Assembly: GCF_003815775.1 (NCBI RefSeq)
Contig: NZ_CP033926.1
Location: 4,796,413-4,860,412 of the forward strand
DNA: 64,000 bases
Reading direction: 5' to 3'
Source of the DNA: Chryseobacterium joostei
GTDB taxonomy: Bacteria > Bacteroidota > Bacteroidia > Flavobacteriales > Weeksellaceae
The position numbers and the translations under genes are program-made. This document shows, piece by piece, positions 8,997 to 17,067 of the stretch; within the stretch, counting starts at the first letter, position 1; every line of letters begins with the position of its first letter. The notes below the pieces were generated by a model. The model had not been told where the DNA came from, ran no database searches, and worked only from the letters and a program-made list of their open reading frames with translations.

Positions 8997-9029
8997 CAAA
9001 TTTAGAAATTTTTTTAATACAAAAAACAA
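8997..9029 (-). promoter_or_regulatory. Probable trp operon promoter
   Basis: On the minus strand a perfect Bacteroidetes -7 box TAAATTTG (8997-9004) is preceded, 22 bases upstream, by a TTG (9027-9029) in a T-rich tract. A second TTG 15 bases upstream is less well spaced. The box lies directly before the leader peptide ATG at 8992. Confidence 0.7.
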
Positions 9030-9066
9030 AAAATTCAAAAAAAATAAAAACTTATTTTGAAATATA

Positions 9067-9708
9067 CTACTTCAACTGCTTGAGTTCTTTCCTGAGTTCT
9101 TCAATTTTTAATCTAGAACTTTCATCATCATAAGAATCTGTATAATCTTCTAAGGCTGAGATGTATTCCATAATAAACTCCTTGTTGGTTCTGTCTGCTT
9201 CATACTTGATTCTTGCAGAATTGACAGGAGCTAGTTTTTCATTTTCTAATAAGATTTTTCCTTCCTTGGATTGGTCATAAAGGATAACAATATTTTTTTC
9301 ATATCCGGGAATGTATTTTACGGGAAGATCCTTTTGACTAGGAATTCTAATTGAGTTTCTGATAGGGTAGATTGCTGCAGTAGTCGTTGAAAAAAAAGTA
9401 GTCGTGTATTTTCCGTTCTGTTTCTTTACAATGGCTTCATAATCATGAATGTAGCTTTCATTTAATGTGGAGTTGGTTTCAACATCGGAAGTAATAATGG
9501 CTGTGCTTTCCACACCATATGTATTAAGAAACCAGGCGTTTAAAAACTGACCACAAATTCCATTCAAAATTGCCAAAGGAATAATAGGAATCAGAAATAG
9601 TGCTTTTTTTGTTGCATAAAAGAGCAATCCAAAGAATAAAAAGAGCAGTATCACAGTATAAAAACCATGATGACTGGTGAAAAACAGAATTTTAGAAATT
9701 AAAACCAT
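9067..9708 (-). CDS. Uncharacterised membrane-anchored protein
   Basis: No family recognised. The 213-residue protein has two hydrophobic segments near the N-terminus (about residues 16-33 and 36-55). A soluble domain rich in beta-prone sequence follows (about 65-150), and the charged C-terminal end, ESSRLKIEELRKELKQLK, could be a short coiled coil. The soluble part contains a DVETNSTLNESYIHDYEAIVK stretch reminiscent of small OB- or SH3-like extracytoplasmic domains, but I would not assign a function. It stands alone between the trp leader and the cupin lipoprotein. Confidence 0.75.
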   Translation of the reverse strand: MVLISKILFFTSHHGFYTVILLFLFFGLLFYATKKALFLIPIIPLAILNGICGQFLNAWFLNTYGVESTAIITSDVETNSTLNESYIHDYEAIVKKQNGKYTTTFFSTTTAAIYPIRNSIRIPSQKDLPVKYIPGYEKNIVILYDQSKEGKILLENEKLAPVNSARIKYEADRTNKEFIMEYISALEDYTDSYDDESSRLKIEELRKELKQLK

Positions 9709-9841
9709 AGGTTAAATGTACTACTATCTTTTCAATGTAAAACTATATTTTTGATACACCAAGGCATATTTTAAATGCGCCTGATTCTTACAGTAAAAAA
9801 ATGCAAAATGTTTTCAATCAGATAAATAGGTTTTTGCCAAA

Positions 9842-9877
9842 TGATAATGCTTTGCTACTTAAAAACAAAGCATTGTC
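9842..9877 (-). terminator. Hairpin after the cupin lipoprotein gene
   Basis: A 13-bp stem with one G-T pair (9842-9854 with 9865-9877). It lies 36 bases past the stop of the minus-strand gene at 9913. The T tract on the minus side is poor, so termination is only likely. Confidence 0.45.
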
Positions 9878-9912
9878 ATTGCATTATCTAACCCTTATAT
9901 TTTAAAAATAGA

Positions 9913-10368
9913 TTAATGGACCGGCTCTGAGAGGGGTATATCCGGACTTCCGCTGTAGAAAACAATCAATGTAGCTCCCTTATCCCCGGTTTTGCCTCTG
10001 TGAGCAATATTAACCATTTCTGGAAGTACCTGTCCTTGTTTTACCCATTGTGTTTTACCGTCTTCCTTTCTTTCAATCTGAATTTCACCTTTTTCTATAT
10101 AAGCAGCATTAATAACCGGGTGTTTGTGCCAATCCAAGGCCTTATTGGGAGGTACGGAAATCTTAAGCACTGATATTTCAGGCTGTCCACTTGGATAGGC
10201 GGAATACAAAGTCCCATCCCACGATTTTGTGGTTTTTAATAATGTTACTGATTCAATTTTATCAGAATATTCTGAGGGTTGATCATTTGACGAAGAATTA
10301 TCACAAGATAAAGTGAGGGTAGAGAGTACAACGAATAAAGCTGTACTTGATAAATTTTTTTTATTCAT
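9913..10368 (-). CDS. Cupin-domain lipoprotein
   Basis: The 151-residue protein has a lipoprotein signal (lipobox LTLSC, Cys22) and a linker rich in Ser, Asn and Asp, then a single small cupin barrel. Cupin motif 1 is visible as ALDWHKHPVINAAYIEKGEI with two metal-ligand His, and motif 2 as the IAHRGKTGDKGATLIVFYSG region. Such small cupins bind a metal and may be dioxygenases or sensors; no substrate can be inferred. It is predicted to be anchored in the periplasm or outer membrane and has its own promoter region shared divergently with the gene at 10567. Confidence 0.8.
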   Translation of the reverse strand: MNKKNLSSTALFVVLSTLTLSCDNSSSNDQPSEYSDKIESVTLLKTTKSWDGTLYSAYPSGQPEISVLKISVPPNKALDWHKHPVINAAYIEKGEIQIERKEDGKTQWVKQGQVLPEMVNIAHRGKTGDKGATLIVFYSGSPDIPLSEPVH

Positions 10369-10566
10369 AGTGAATTCAAATTAATAATGTTTTTGATTTA
10401 GTGGATTGTATAAAACAAAAATAATAATCATATTTAAAATTCCCTAATGTTTGAATTATATTTGTTTAATATAAATCTTCAGGTGCTAAAAATATTTTTC
10501 AAAGAAAACATTTGTCATAAGTTTAAAACTTTATTTTTTATATTTTTGCTTTCAAATTAGAAAAAA

Positions 10567-10785
10567 ATGAAAAAAGTATTAGCAATCGCATTTATTGGAG
10601 GTTTATTATTAGCAAGCTGCTCAAAAAAAGTAGATCACTCTTTACAGGATAGCAACACAATGCTTGAAGAGCCAGAAGCAACTACCGTTGTAGATTCTAC
10701 TGCTAAAACTGCTGCTCCAGCTGCTGCAACTCCGGCTGCACCTGCACCTGAAGCTGCTAAAACAGATTCTACAGCGAAAAAATAA
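10567..10785 (+). CDS. Small Ala/Pro-rich lipoprotein
   Basis: The 72-residue protein has a clear lipoprotein signal peptide (lipobox LLASC, Cys19). A mature part of about 53 residues is dominated by Ala, Pro, Thr and Lys with the repeated motif DSTAK (twice). No fold is expected; it may be a spacer lipoprotein. Its stop codon overlaps the next ATG in TAATG, so translation is coupled to the cytochrome lipoprotein downstream. A possible promoter is TATTTTTG at 10541-10548 with TTTG at 10511-10514, although the 26-base spacing is long. Confidence 0.8.
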   Translation: MKKVLAIAFIGGLLLASCSKKVDHSLQDSNTMLEEPEATTVVDSTAKTAAPAAATPAAPAPEAAKTDSTAKK

Positions 10786-11156
10786 TGAAAAAATTGCTTT
10801 TGGCAGGAACTTTAGGTCTTATGATCATTTCCTGTTCTAAAAAAGAAAATACAACAGAAGTTGCATCATCTGATGCTGCTCCAGTGTCAGCACCAGCACA
10901 ATCTAATCTTTCCGGTGATCAAATCATGGAGACATTGGACTGTTCGGGATGCCACTCTGTTAATGATAGAATGATAGGACCATCTTATAAGGAAATAGCG
11001 GCTAAATATTCTGAAAAGGATATAGATCTGCTTGCTTCTAAAATTATAGATGGCGGAAGTGGTGTTTGGGGAGGAGTCCCTATGGCGGCCCATCCACAGG
11101 TATCTAAGGAAGATGCCAAAAAAATGGTGGAATATATTTTAAGTCAGAAGAAATAA
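10785..11156 (+). CDS. Class I c-type cytochrome lipoprotein
   Basis: The 123-residue protein starts with a lipoprotein signal (lipobox IISC, Cys17) and a Ser/Ala linker, followed by one cytochrome c domain. The haem-binding motif is CSGCH in LDCSGCHSV; the axial Met is probably in GGVPMAAHPQVS. The spacing and the IGPSYKEIAAKY segment resemble c551/c552 electron carriers. It is expected to be a membrane-tethered periplasmic electron carrier. It overlaps the preceding lipoprotein gene by one base and is followed 3 bases later by rlmF. Confidence 0.9.
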   Translation: MKKLLLAGTLGLMIISCSKKENTTEVASSDAAPVSAPAQSNLSGDQIMETLDCSGCHSVNDRMIGPSYKEIAAKYSEKDIDLLASKIIDGGSGVWGGVPMAAHPQVSKEDAKKMVEYILSQKK

Positions 11157-11159
11157 AAC

Positions 11160-12086
11160 ATGTCCACCGAAAAATCCAGTCTGCACACAAGAAATCTGCA
11201 TCGTAATCCCTATGATTTTGATCAGCTTATTTCTTGTGTGCCAGAACTGAAACACTACGTCTTCGAGAATACTTATAAGAAAAGAACCATTAATTTCAGT
11301 ATTTCTAAGGCGGTTAAACTTCTTAACAAAGCTTTACTTTTACACTTTTATAATGTTAAGGATTGGGATATTCCTGATACCAATTTATGTCCTCCCATTC
11401 CGGGAAGGGCAGATTATGTACATTATATTGCCGATCTGCTAGCGGAGCAACAAAAAGAAATTCCAACAGGAGCTTCTGTGAAAGGACTGGACATAGGAGT
11501 AGGAGCCAATCTTGTTTATCCTTTGATTGCCCATAAATCCTATGGCTGGAAAATGCTGGGTACAGACATCAATAAGGACTCACTGAAGAATGCCCAGAAT
11601 ATTTTAGATCAAAATTTAGATCTTTCATCCGATATTCTATTAAAACATCAACCAGATTCTGATTGTATATTTAAAAATATTATAGAGGGGGAAGACCGGT
11701 TTACATTTTCTATGTGTAATCCTCCTTTTCATGATTCTGAAGAGGCTGCAATGAAAGGAAATATCCGAAAAACAAAAAATCTCAAGAAAATAAAAACCAA
11801 GCAGCCGTTGCTTAATTTTGGCGGAAAGCAGTCAGAATTATGGTGCGAGGGTGGTGAACTGGCTTTTATCACCAAGATGATTAATGAGAGTGCATTGTAT
11901 TCATCCAAGGTTCTTTGGTTTACGTGCTTGGTTTCCAAAAAAGATAATCTACCTAAGTTGAATTCTCTTTTGAAAAAGGTGAAAGCAGTAGATTTCAAGA
12001 CTATTGACATGGCTCAGGGACAAAAAATAAGCAGAATGCTCGCCTGGACATTTATTCCTCAGCAGGACAGGAGAGGATGGTTTTGA
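11160..12086 (+). CDS. rlmF: 23S rRNA (adenine-1618-N6)-methyltransferase RlmF
   Basis: S-adenosylmethionine-dependent enzyme that methylates A1618 of 23S rRNA. The 308-residue protein has the RlmF N-terminal signature (LHRNPYDFDQLI, then CPPIPGRADYVHYIADLL), the SAM-binding loop GLDIGVGANLVYPL and the adenine methyltransferase catalytic motif SMCNPPFH. It begins 3 bases after the cytochrome lipoprotein, so it seems to be the last gene of that operon. There is no evident functional link with its neighbours. Confidence 0.95.
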   Translation: MSTEKSSLHTRNLHRNPYDFDQLISCVPELKHYVFENTYKKRTINFSISKAVKLLNKALLLHFYNVKDWDIPDTNLCPPIPGRADYVHYIADLLAEQQKEIPTGASVKGLDIGVGANLVYPLIAHKSYGWKMLGTDINKDSLKNAQNILDQNLDLSSDILLKHQPDSDCIFKNIIEGEDRFTFSMCNPPFHDSEEAAMKGNIRKTKNLKKIKTKQPLLNFGGKQSELWCEGGELAFITKMINESALYSSKVLWFTCLVSKKDNLPKLNSLLKKVKAVDFKTIDMAQGQKISRMLAWTFIPQQDRRGWF

Positions 12087-12239
12087 GTGGATAATTGTTA
12101 ATTCCATTTGATTACCAATGAAACTTTTGGTTCATTTTTCTATAGAAATCAATACTCAATAAAAGGTAATAATACTCAATTCGTTGTGAAGGAAATTCGC
12201 AATTCACGATTCGCATTTAAAAATTTCTGAAAAAACTCA

Positions 12240-12270
12240 TTGACGGTCAACGCAAAAATGCCTAAATTTG
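12240..12270 (+). promoter_or_regulatory. Probable lysS promoter
   Basis: TTG at 12240-12242, 20 bases, then a perfect -7 box TAAATTTG at 12263-12270. This would start transcription near 12276, giving a 5' leader of about 15-20 bases before the lysS ATG at 12293. Confidence 0.75.
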
Positions 12271-12292
12271 TACGCTTTTAGAAAAATAAGAA

Positions 12293-13990
12293 ATGCAATT
12301 ATCAGAACAAGAAATCATTAGAAGAGAAAAGCTGAATAAGCTTACTGAAATGGGGATTAATGCGTTCCCTGCGGATGAGTATACGATTACAGATACTACA
12401 GAATCTATAAAACAGGACTTTTCTGAAAATAAACAGGTGAAGATCGCTGGTAGATTAATGTCCCGCAGAATTCAGGGAAAAGCTTCTTTTGCTGAGTTGC
12501 AGGATTCTACAGGTAAAATTCAGGTATATTTCAACAGAGACGAAATCTGTACAGGAGAAGATAAAACCTTATATAATGAAGTATATAAGCACCTTTTGGA
12601 TATCGGGGATATTATCGGTATTGAAGGGGAATTATTTACCACTCAGGTAGGAGAGAAGACCGTTTTAGTAAAGAACTTTACACTTCTTACTAAGGCTTTA
12701 CGTCCGCTTCCTCAAGCTAAAACAGATGAAAACGGTGTTGTACATGATGGGTTTACGGATCCTGAATTAAGATACAGACAACGTTATGTAGATTTAACGG
12801 TAAATCCACAGGTAAAAGAAATTTTTGTGAAGAGAACAAAATTGTTCAATGCCATGAGAACTTTCTTTAATGATGCAGGATATTTTGAAGTAGAAACACC
12901 TATTCTACAATCAATTCCTGGAGGAGCAGCAGCAAAACCGTTTATCACGCACCACAATGCATTGGATATTCCATTATATTTAAGAATTGCAAACGAATTA
13001 TATCTTAAGAGATTGATCGTAGGTGGTTTTGATGGGGTATATGAGTTCTCTAAAAACTTCAGAAATGAAGGGATGGACAGAACCCACAACCCGGAATTTA
13101 CGGCAATGGAAATCTATGTAGCTTATAAAGATTACAACTGGATGATGGATTTCACTGAGAAGTTATTGGAATTCTGTGCTATTCAGGTAAACGGAACTAC
13201 AACAGCTACATTTGGAGAGCATAATGTAGATTTCAAAGCTCCATACCCAAGAGTTTCCATGACGGAAGCGATCCTGAAATTCACAGGTTTTGATATTACA
13301 GGAAAAACGGAGAAAGAATTATACGATTTCGCTAAGTCTATCGGAATTGAGGTGAATGAAACAATGGGTAAAGGAAAATTAATTGATGAAATCTTTGGTG
13401 AGAAATGTGAAGGAAACTTCATTCAGCCAACGTTCATTACAGATTATCCGATCGAAATGTCTCCATTAACTAAAAAGCATAGAAGCAAGGAAGGTTTAAC
13501 AGAACGTTTTGAATTAATGGTATGCGGAAAAGAAATCGCAAATGCTTATTCAGAGCTTAATGACCCAATTGATCAGAGAGAGCGTTTTGAAGCACAGATG
13601 GCTTTATCTGAAAGAGGTGATGATGAAGCAATGTTTATTGATCAAGACTTCTTAAGAGCATTGGAATATGGTATGCCTCCAACGTCAGGATTAGGGATTG
13701 GTATGGATAGACTGATCATGTTCTTAACGAACAATGCATCCATTCAGGAAGTATTATTCTTCCCTCAGATGAGACCTGAAAAAGCGGTTCCTCAAATTGA
13801 GTTAGGAGAGGATGAAAAAGTAATCCTTGAAATCCTTAATTCTCAGGAAGAAGCAATGTCTTTAGCTGAAGTAAAAGAAAGAAGCCAGCTATCTGGTAAA
13901 AAATGGGATAAAGCTTCCAAGACCTTAACAAAAAATAATCTTGTGAAAGTGGAAAAAATTGATGAAAATCTTTTGATGAAACTGGCATAA
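12293..13990 (+). CDS. lysS: Lysyl-tRNA synthetase (class II)
   Basis: Charges tRNA-Lys. An OB-fold anticodon-binding domain (about residues 55-150) is followed by the class II catalytic domain. Motif 2 is FRNEGMDRTHNPEFTAME and motif 3 is GLGIGMDRLIMF. At 565 residues it is some 60 longer than the usual bacterial enzyme. The extra C-terminal part (about residues 505-565; EDEKVILEILNS, SLAEVKERSQLSGKKWDKASKTL) looks like a small winged-helix domain. It is expressed from its own promoter and ends before a bidirectional terminator. Confidence 0.97.
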   Translation: MQLSEQEIIRREKLNKLTEMGINAFPADEYTITDTTESIKQDFSENKQVKIAGRLMSRRIQGKASFAELQDSTGKIQVYFNRDEICTGEDKTLYNEVYKHLLDIGDIIGIEGELFTTQVGEKTVLVKNFTLLTKALRPLPQAKTDENGVVHDGFTDPELRYRQRYVDLTVNPQVKEIFVKRTKLFNAMRTFFNDAGYFEVETPILQSIPGGAAAKPFITHHNALDIPLYLRIANELYLKRLIVGGFDGVYEFSKNFRNEGMDRTHNPEFTAMEIYVAYKDYNWMMDFTEKLLEFCAIQVNGTTTATFGEHNVDFKAPYPRVSMTEAILKFTGFDITGKTEKELYDFAKSIGIEVNETMGKGKLIDEIFGEKCEGNFIQPTFITDYPIEMSPLTKKHRSKEGLTERFELMVCGKEIANAYSELNDPIDQRERFEAQMALSERGDDEAMFIDQDFLRALEYGMPPTSGLGIGMDRLIMFLTNNASIQEVLFFPQMRPEKAVPQIELGEDEKVILEILNSQEEAMSLAEVKERSQLSGKKWDKASKTLTKNNLVKVEKIDENLLMKLA

Positions 13991-14007
13991 TCAAGTTTAT
14001 ATAAAAT

Positions 14008-14038
14008 AAAAAAACCTCCAAATTTGGAGGTTTTTTTA
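14008..14038. terminator. Bidirectional terminator between lysS and the DfsB-like gene
   Basis: A perfect inverted repeat around AACCTCCAAATTTGGAGGTT (14013-14032) has A and T tracts on both sides. It serves convergent genes ending at 13990 (+) and 14041 (-). Confidence 0.85.
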
Positions 14039-14040
14039 TT

Positions 14041-14571
14041 TTATATAATTTGTTTTTTATTAGTCTTGACTATCTTTTTCCATTTTCTTAACTGAGTTCT
14101 GAAGTTTTTAAACGGAGCAACAGTATTGATATGTATCCACTTCCAAACCGGCCATTTTGCAGGTGTTGTTGCCCATTTTCTCTGTTCAGGAACAAATAAG
14201 GTTTTATCATCAAGCTTTTCAATCCATTCTATAATTTCATTGACCTGATTCCGGAGTATTTCTCTTTGCTCATGCAGGCTATAAGTGCCATATTGCTGAT
14301 AAAAAGACTCGTACAACCCTTTTAAATTATTCCATTTGTATTCAGAAGTGGGTGTTTTTACTTCAATTCCTTTCTTTTCATCAGATTCCCATTGAAGCAG
14401 CAAACGTGTCCAACCAATCTGATAGGATATATTTTGCGATGGTGTTTTGTCAACTCCTGACTTTATCACATCCTTTTCATCTTCCTTGATGTCGTCAAAT
14501 TCCTGATCATACAGAAGATATCTTTTCTTTAACTCTTCAATAAGTTCAGTCTTATCCTTATAGCTTTGCAT
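14041..14571 (-). CDS. ClbS/DfsB-family four-helix bundle protein
   Basis: The 176-residue protein resembles the DUF1706/ClbS-DfsB family in its start (KTELIEELKKRYLLYDQEFDDI), the WTRLLLQWE segment after SYQIG, and the C-terminal KWPVWKWIHINTVAPFKNFRTQLRKW. Members are four-helix bundles related to DinB. ClbS itself protects against colibactin, but most family members have no known function. It begins 6 bases after the cydB stop, so it is probably cotranscribed with the oxidase genes. Confidence 0.85.
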   Translation of the reverse strand: MQSYKDKTELIEELKKRYLLYDQEFDDIKEDEKDVIKSGVDKTPSQNISYQIGWTRLLLQWESDEKKGIEVKTPTSEYKWNNLKGLYESFYQQYGTYSLHEQREILRNQVNEIIEWIEKLDDKTLFVPEQRKWATTPAKWPVWKWIHINTVAPFKNFRTQLRKWKKIVKTNKKQII

Positions 14572-14577
14572 GCTGTT

Positions 14578-15582
14578 TTATTTTCTCAATTTACTGAATG
14601 AAGCCATTAAATAAAATAAAAACGGAAGAATAAACAATGAACCTAGCATCAATGCCCATCCCAAGGCAGAAATTGTTTTTGGAGGAGCCATATGTTCTAA
14701 AAGTGAAAGATGCTGCCCGTTTCCTAATAAAATAATATCAGGATTATGCTGGTAGGTTGCTGCTACAAGGATCATTACAATTTGAAAACCGGCAAGCGCA
14801 CGTACAGGAAGTAATTTCTGTTTGTTCATCGCTCGAAGAATAAGCAATAAGGCAACTGTAGCAAAAGCAATAGACATAATACCCAAAGGTTTTGAGAAGA
14901 TCCACTTTAAAAGAGGAATATCTGAAATATATGCTGTTAAAAATACAAGAAGTCCGGTAATAACTACGAAGATCATGGTTTGCTTAGATTTTCTGATCAT
15001 TAAAAGCAAATCAGCTTTATCACGAGTTTCTCTTAACGAAAAAATAGAGGCAAGATAAGCACAAAGGGCTACAGTAAATAAACCTACAGAAACTCCGAAC
15101 CAATTCAGCCAGCTAAAAATATACAGATCCAGAAAAGTCGTAGCATCAGGATTAATGGATTGTGAAACAGTCGCAGCAGCTATTAACCCTAGAAAAAAAG
15201 GAGTTAAAAGACTAGCGTAGTAAAATATTTGGGTATACAGCACCTGCCAGTTGTCCTTTACAGCATCATAATGCCTAAAAGTAAAGGCTGTACCTCTTGC
15301 AATAATACCAAGGAGCATTAGTACCAAAGGGATATGCAGATAAGTAGACATCGTCGTATAAATTTCAGGGAAACCTACAAAAAGAATAACAATCGCGATG
15401 ATTAACCACATATGATTGGCCTCCCATACAGGAGCAATGGATTCATACATAATTTCTTCTGTTTTGTGACGGGCTTTTTTGTGAGTAAAAAGTTCTACAA
15501 TACCAGCCCCAAAGTCGGCCCCGCCCAAAATAACATAAAGACAGATAGAAAGCCAGAGAAAACCTATTACAATATAGATCAT
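14578..15582 (-). CDS. cydB: Cytochrome bd quinol oxidase subunit II
   Basis: Membrane partner of CydA in the high-affinity terminal oxidase that reduces oxygen with menaquinol. The 334 residues contain eight or more hydrophobic segments. Signatures are the start GFLWLSICLYVILGGADFGAG, then ESIAPVWEANHMWLI and ARGTAFTFRHYD. The start codon overlaps the cydA stop (ATGA, 15579-15582). Confidence 0.96.
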   Translation of the reverse strand: MIYIVIGFLWLSICLYVILGGADFGAGIVELFTHKKARHKTEEIMYESIAPVWEANHMWLIIAIVILFVGFPEIYTTMSTYLHIPLVLMLLGIIARGTAFTFRHYDAVKDNWQVLYTQIFYYASLLTPFFLGLIAAATVSQSINPDATTFLDLYIFSWLNWFGVSVGLFTVALCAYLASIFSLRETRDKADLLLMIRKSKQTMIFVVITGLLVFLTAYISDIPLLKWIFSKPLGIMSIAFATVALLLILRAMNKQKLLPVRALAGFQIVMILVAATYQHNPDIILLGNGQHLSLLEHMAPPKTISALGWALMLGSLFILPFLFYLMASFSKLRK

Positions 15583-16922
15583 GATTTTTTATTTTTATCG
15601 TTAAACTGTGCGTCTGTAGGATCATAAAGCTTCGGAACCATTTGTATCTGTCTTTTTAAAAGGAAGATAAGAATAAGCGATAATGAAATGAAAATGGCTG
15701 TGAAGAAATAGAATGAATACTGTATTCCCGGCATTGGTGTTACCGCGTCTATTGTTCTCATGATACCATAAATAATCCAAGGCTGTCTTCCTACTTCGGT
15801 AACTGTCCATCCTGCTTCCAGAGCAATATATCCAAAAGGAGTTGCAATTAAAAATGTTTTTAAAAGCCAGTTTTTGGTAAGCCATTCTTTTTTGAAGAAG
15901 AAAGCATATAAATAGATTGCTCCAATAAAAATCATTACTACACCAAAGAAGATCATAATCTGAAAAGCATAATGAGTAACGGCAATTGGTGGCCATTCAT
16001 CCTTTGGAAAATCTTTAAGCCCCTTTACTTCAGCATTGAAATCATTGCTCACAAGGAAGCTTAATACTTTAGGAATTTTAACGGCATACTTTATTTCTTC
16101 CTTTTCTTCATCAGGAATTCCACCAATAACAAAGGCTGCTCCTTTTTCTGTTTCAAAGTGGGCTTCCATTGCTGCTAGCTTAATAGGTTGTCTTTCTGCA
16201 ACAGATTTTGCAGCAATATCACCGCTTAAAGGTGCTCCAAAGGCTCCGATAAGGGCAAAGCCTACTGCAATTCTAAAGGCTTTGGTATGAAATTCAACAT
16301 TCTTTTTCCGCATAATCAAGAAAGCATGAACTCCTGCGACAGCAAATCCTGTAGCACAAAATGCGGCTACTGTCATGTGAAGAGCCTGCGGAAACCAAGC
16401 ATCATTAAACATGGCTTTAATAGGATCTATATTAAGGTATTGGCCATTGATATAATCAAAACCGGTAGGAGAGTTCATCCATGCATTGGCGGCAACTACT
16501 AAAATTCCGGATGCAAGTCCGCTTACTCCTACAAGAAAACCACAGAACCAATGAAACCATTTATTGAATTTATCCCATCCATATAAAAAGAATCCAATGG
16601 CAATCGCTTCTATGAAAAATGCAGTTCCTTCCAAGGAAAAAGGCATCCCGAATATAGGACCTGCGTGTTTCATAAATCCGGGCCATAAAAGCCCCAATTC
16701 GAAGGAAAGCATTGTTCCGGAAACAGCTCCTGTAGCAAATAAGATAGCAACCCCTTTGCTCCAAGCCTTTGTTAATCCTTTATATACTTCATTATTGGTC
16801 TTTAAGTACTTCCAGTGGGCGAATGCCATTAAGAAAGGCATCACCATACCCACGCAGGAGAAAATGATATGAAACCCCAAAGAGAGGGCCATCTGCGCGC
16901 GGGCAGCAATAAAATCATCCAT
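15579..16922 (-). CDS. cydA: Cytochrome bd quinol oxidase subunit I
   Basis: Carries haems b558, b595 and d. The N-terminal ARAQMALSLGFHIIFSCVGM includes the His ligand near residue 18. The second His is in the PQALHMTVAAF segment. GRQPWIIYGIMRT is conserved in the haem b558/quinol region. At 447 residues it is the short-Q-loop form (enterobacterial CydA is over 500). No cydX-like small gene follows; a DfsB-like gene does. The menG gene at 38428 fits a menaquinol substrate. Confidence 0.96.
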   Translation of the reverse strand: MDDFIAARAQMALSLGFHIIFSCVGMVMPFLMAFAHWKYLKTNNEVYKGLTKAWSKGVAILFATGAVSGTMLSFELGLLWPGFMKHAGPIFGMPFSLEGTAFFIEAIAIGFFLYGWDKFNKWFHWFCGFLVGVSGLASGILVVAANAWMNSPTGFDYINGQYLNIDPIKAMFNDAWFPQALHMTVAAFCATGFAVAGVHAFLIMRKKNVEFHTKAFRIAVGFALIGAFGAPLSGDIAAKSVAERQPIKLAAMEAHFETEKGAAFVIGGIPDEEKEEIKYAVKIPKVLSFLVSNDFNAEVKGLKDFPKDEWPPIAVTHYAFQIMIFFGVVMIFIGAIYLYAFFFKKEWLTKNWLLKTFLIATPFGYIALEAGWTVTEVGRQPWIIYGIMRTIDAVTPMPGIQYSFYFFTAIFISLSLILIFLLKRQIQMVPKLYDPTDAQFNDKNKKS

Positions 16923-17067
16923 AATATCAACTTTTGAGTAAATAAATTTACGGATAAATTATTGATGTCTGGTATGATTTAAAACAGTTTAAATATGGAA
17001 AATAGACAATAACTTTAAATTTTTCTAATTACTAAAAAAATATTATTTTTGAACAAAATTAATAATT

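Noticed and set aside
15622-15996. 124-residue ORF on the minus strand in another frame of cydA
   Set aside because: It lies wholly within the coding region of cydA, which has all family motifs; composition is typical of a shadow frame.
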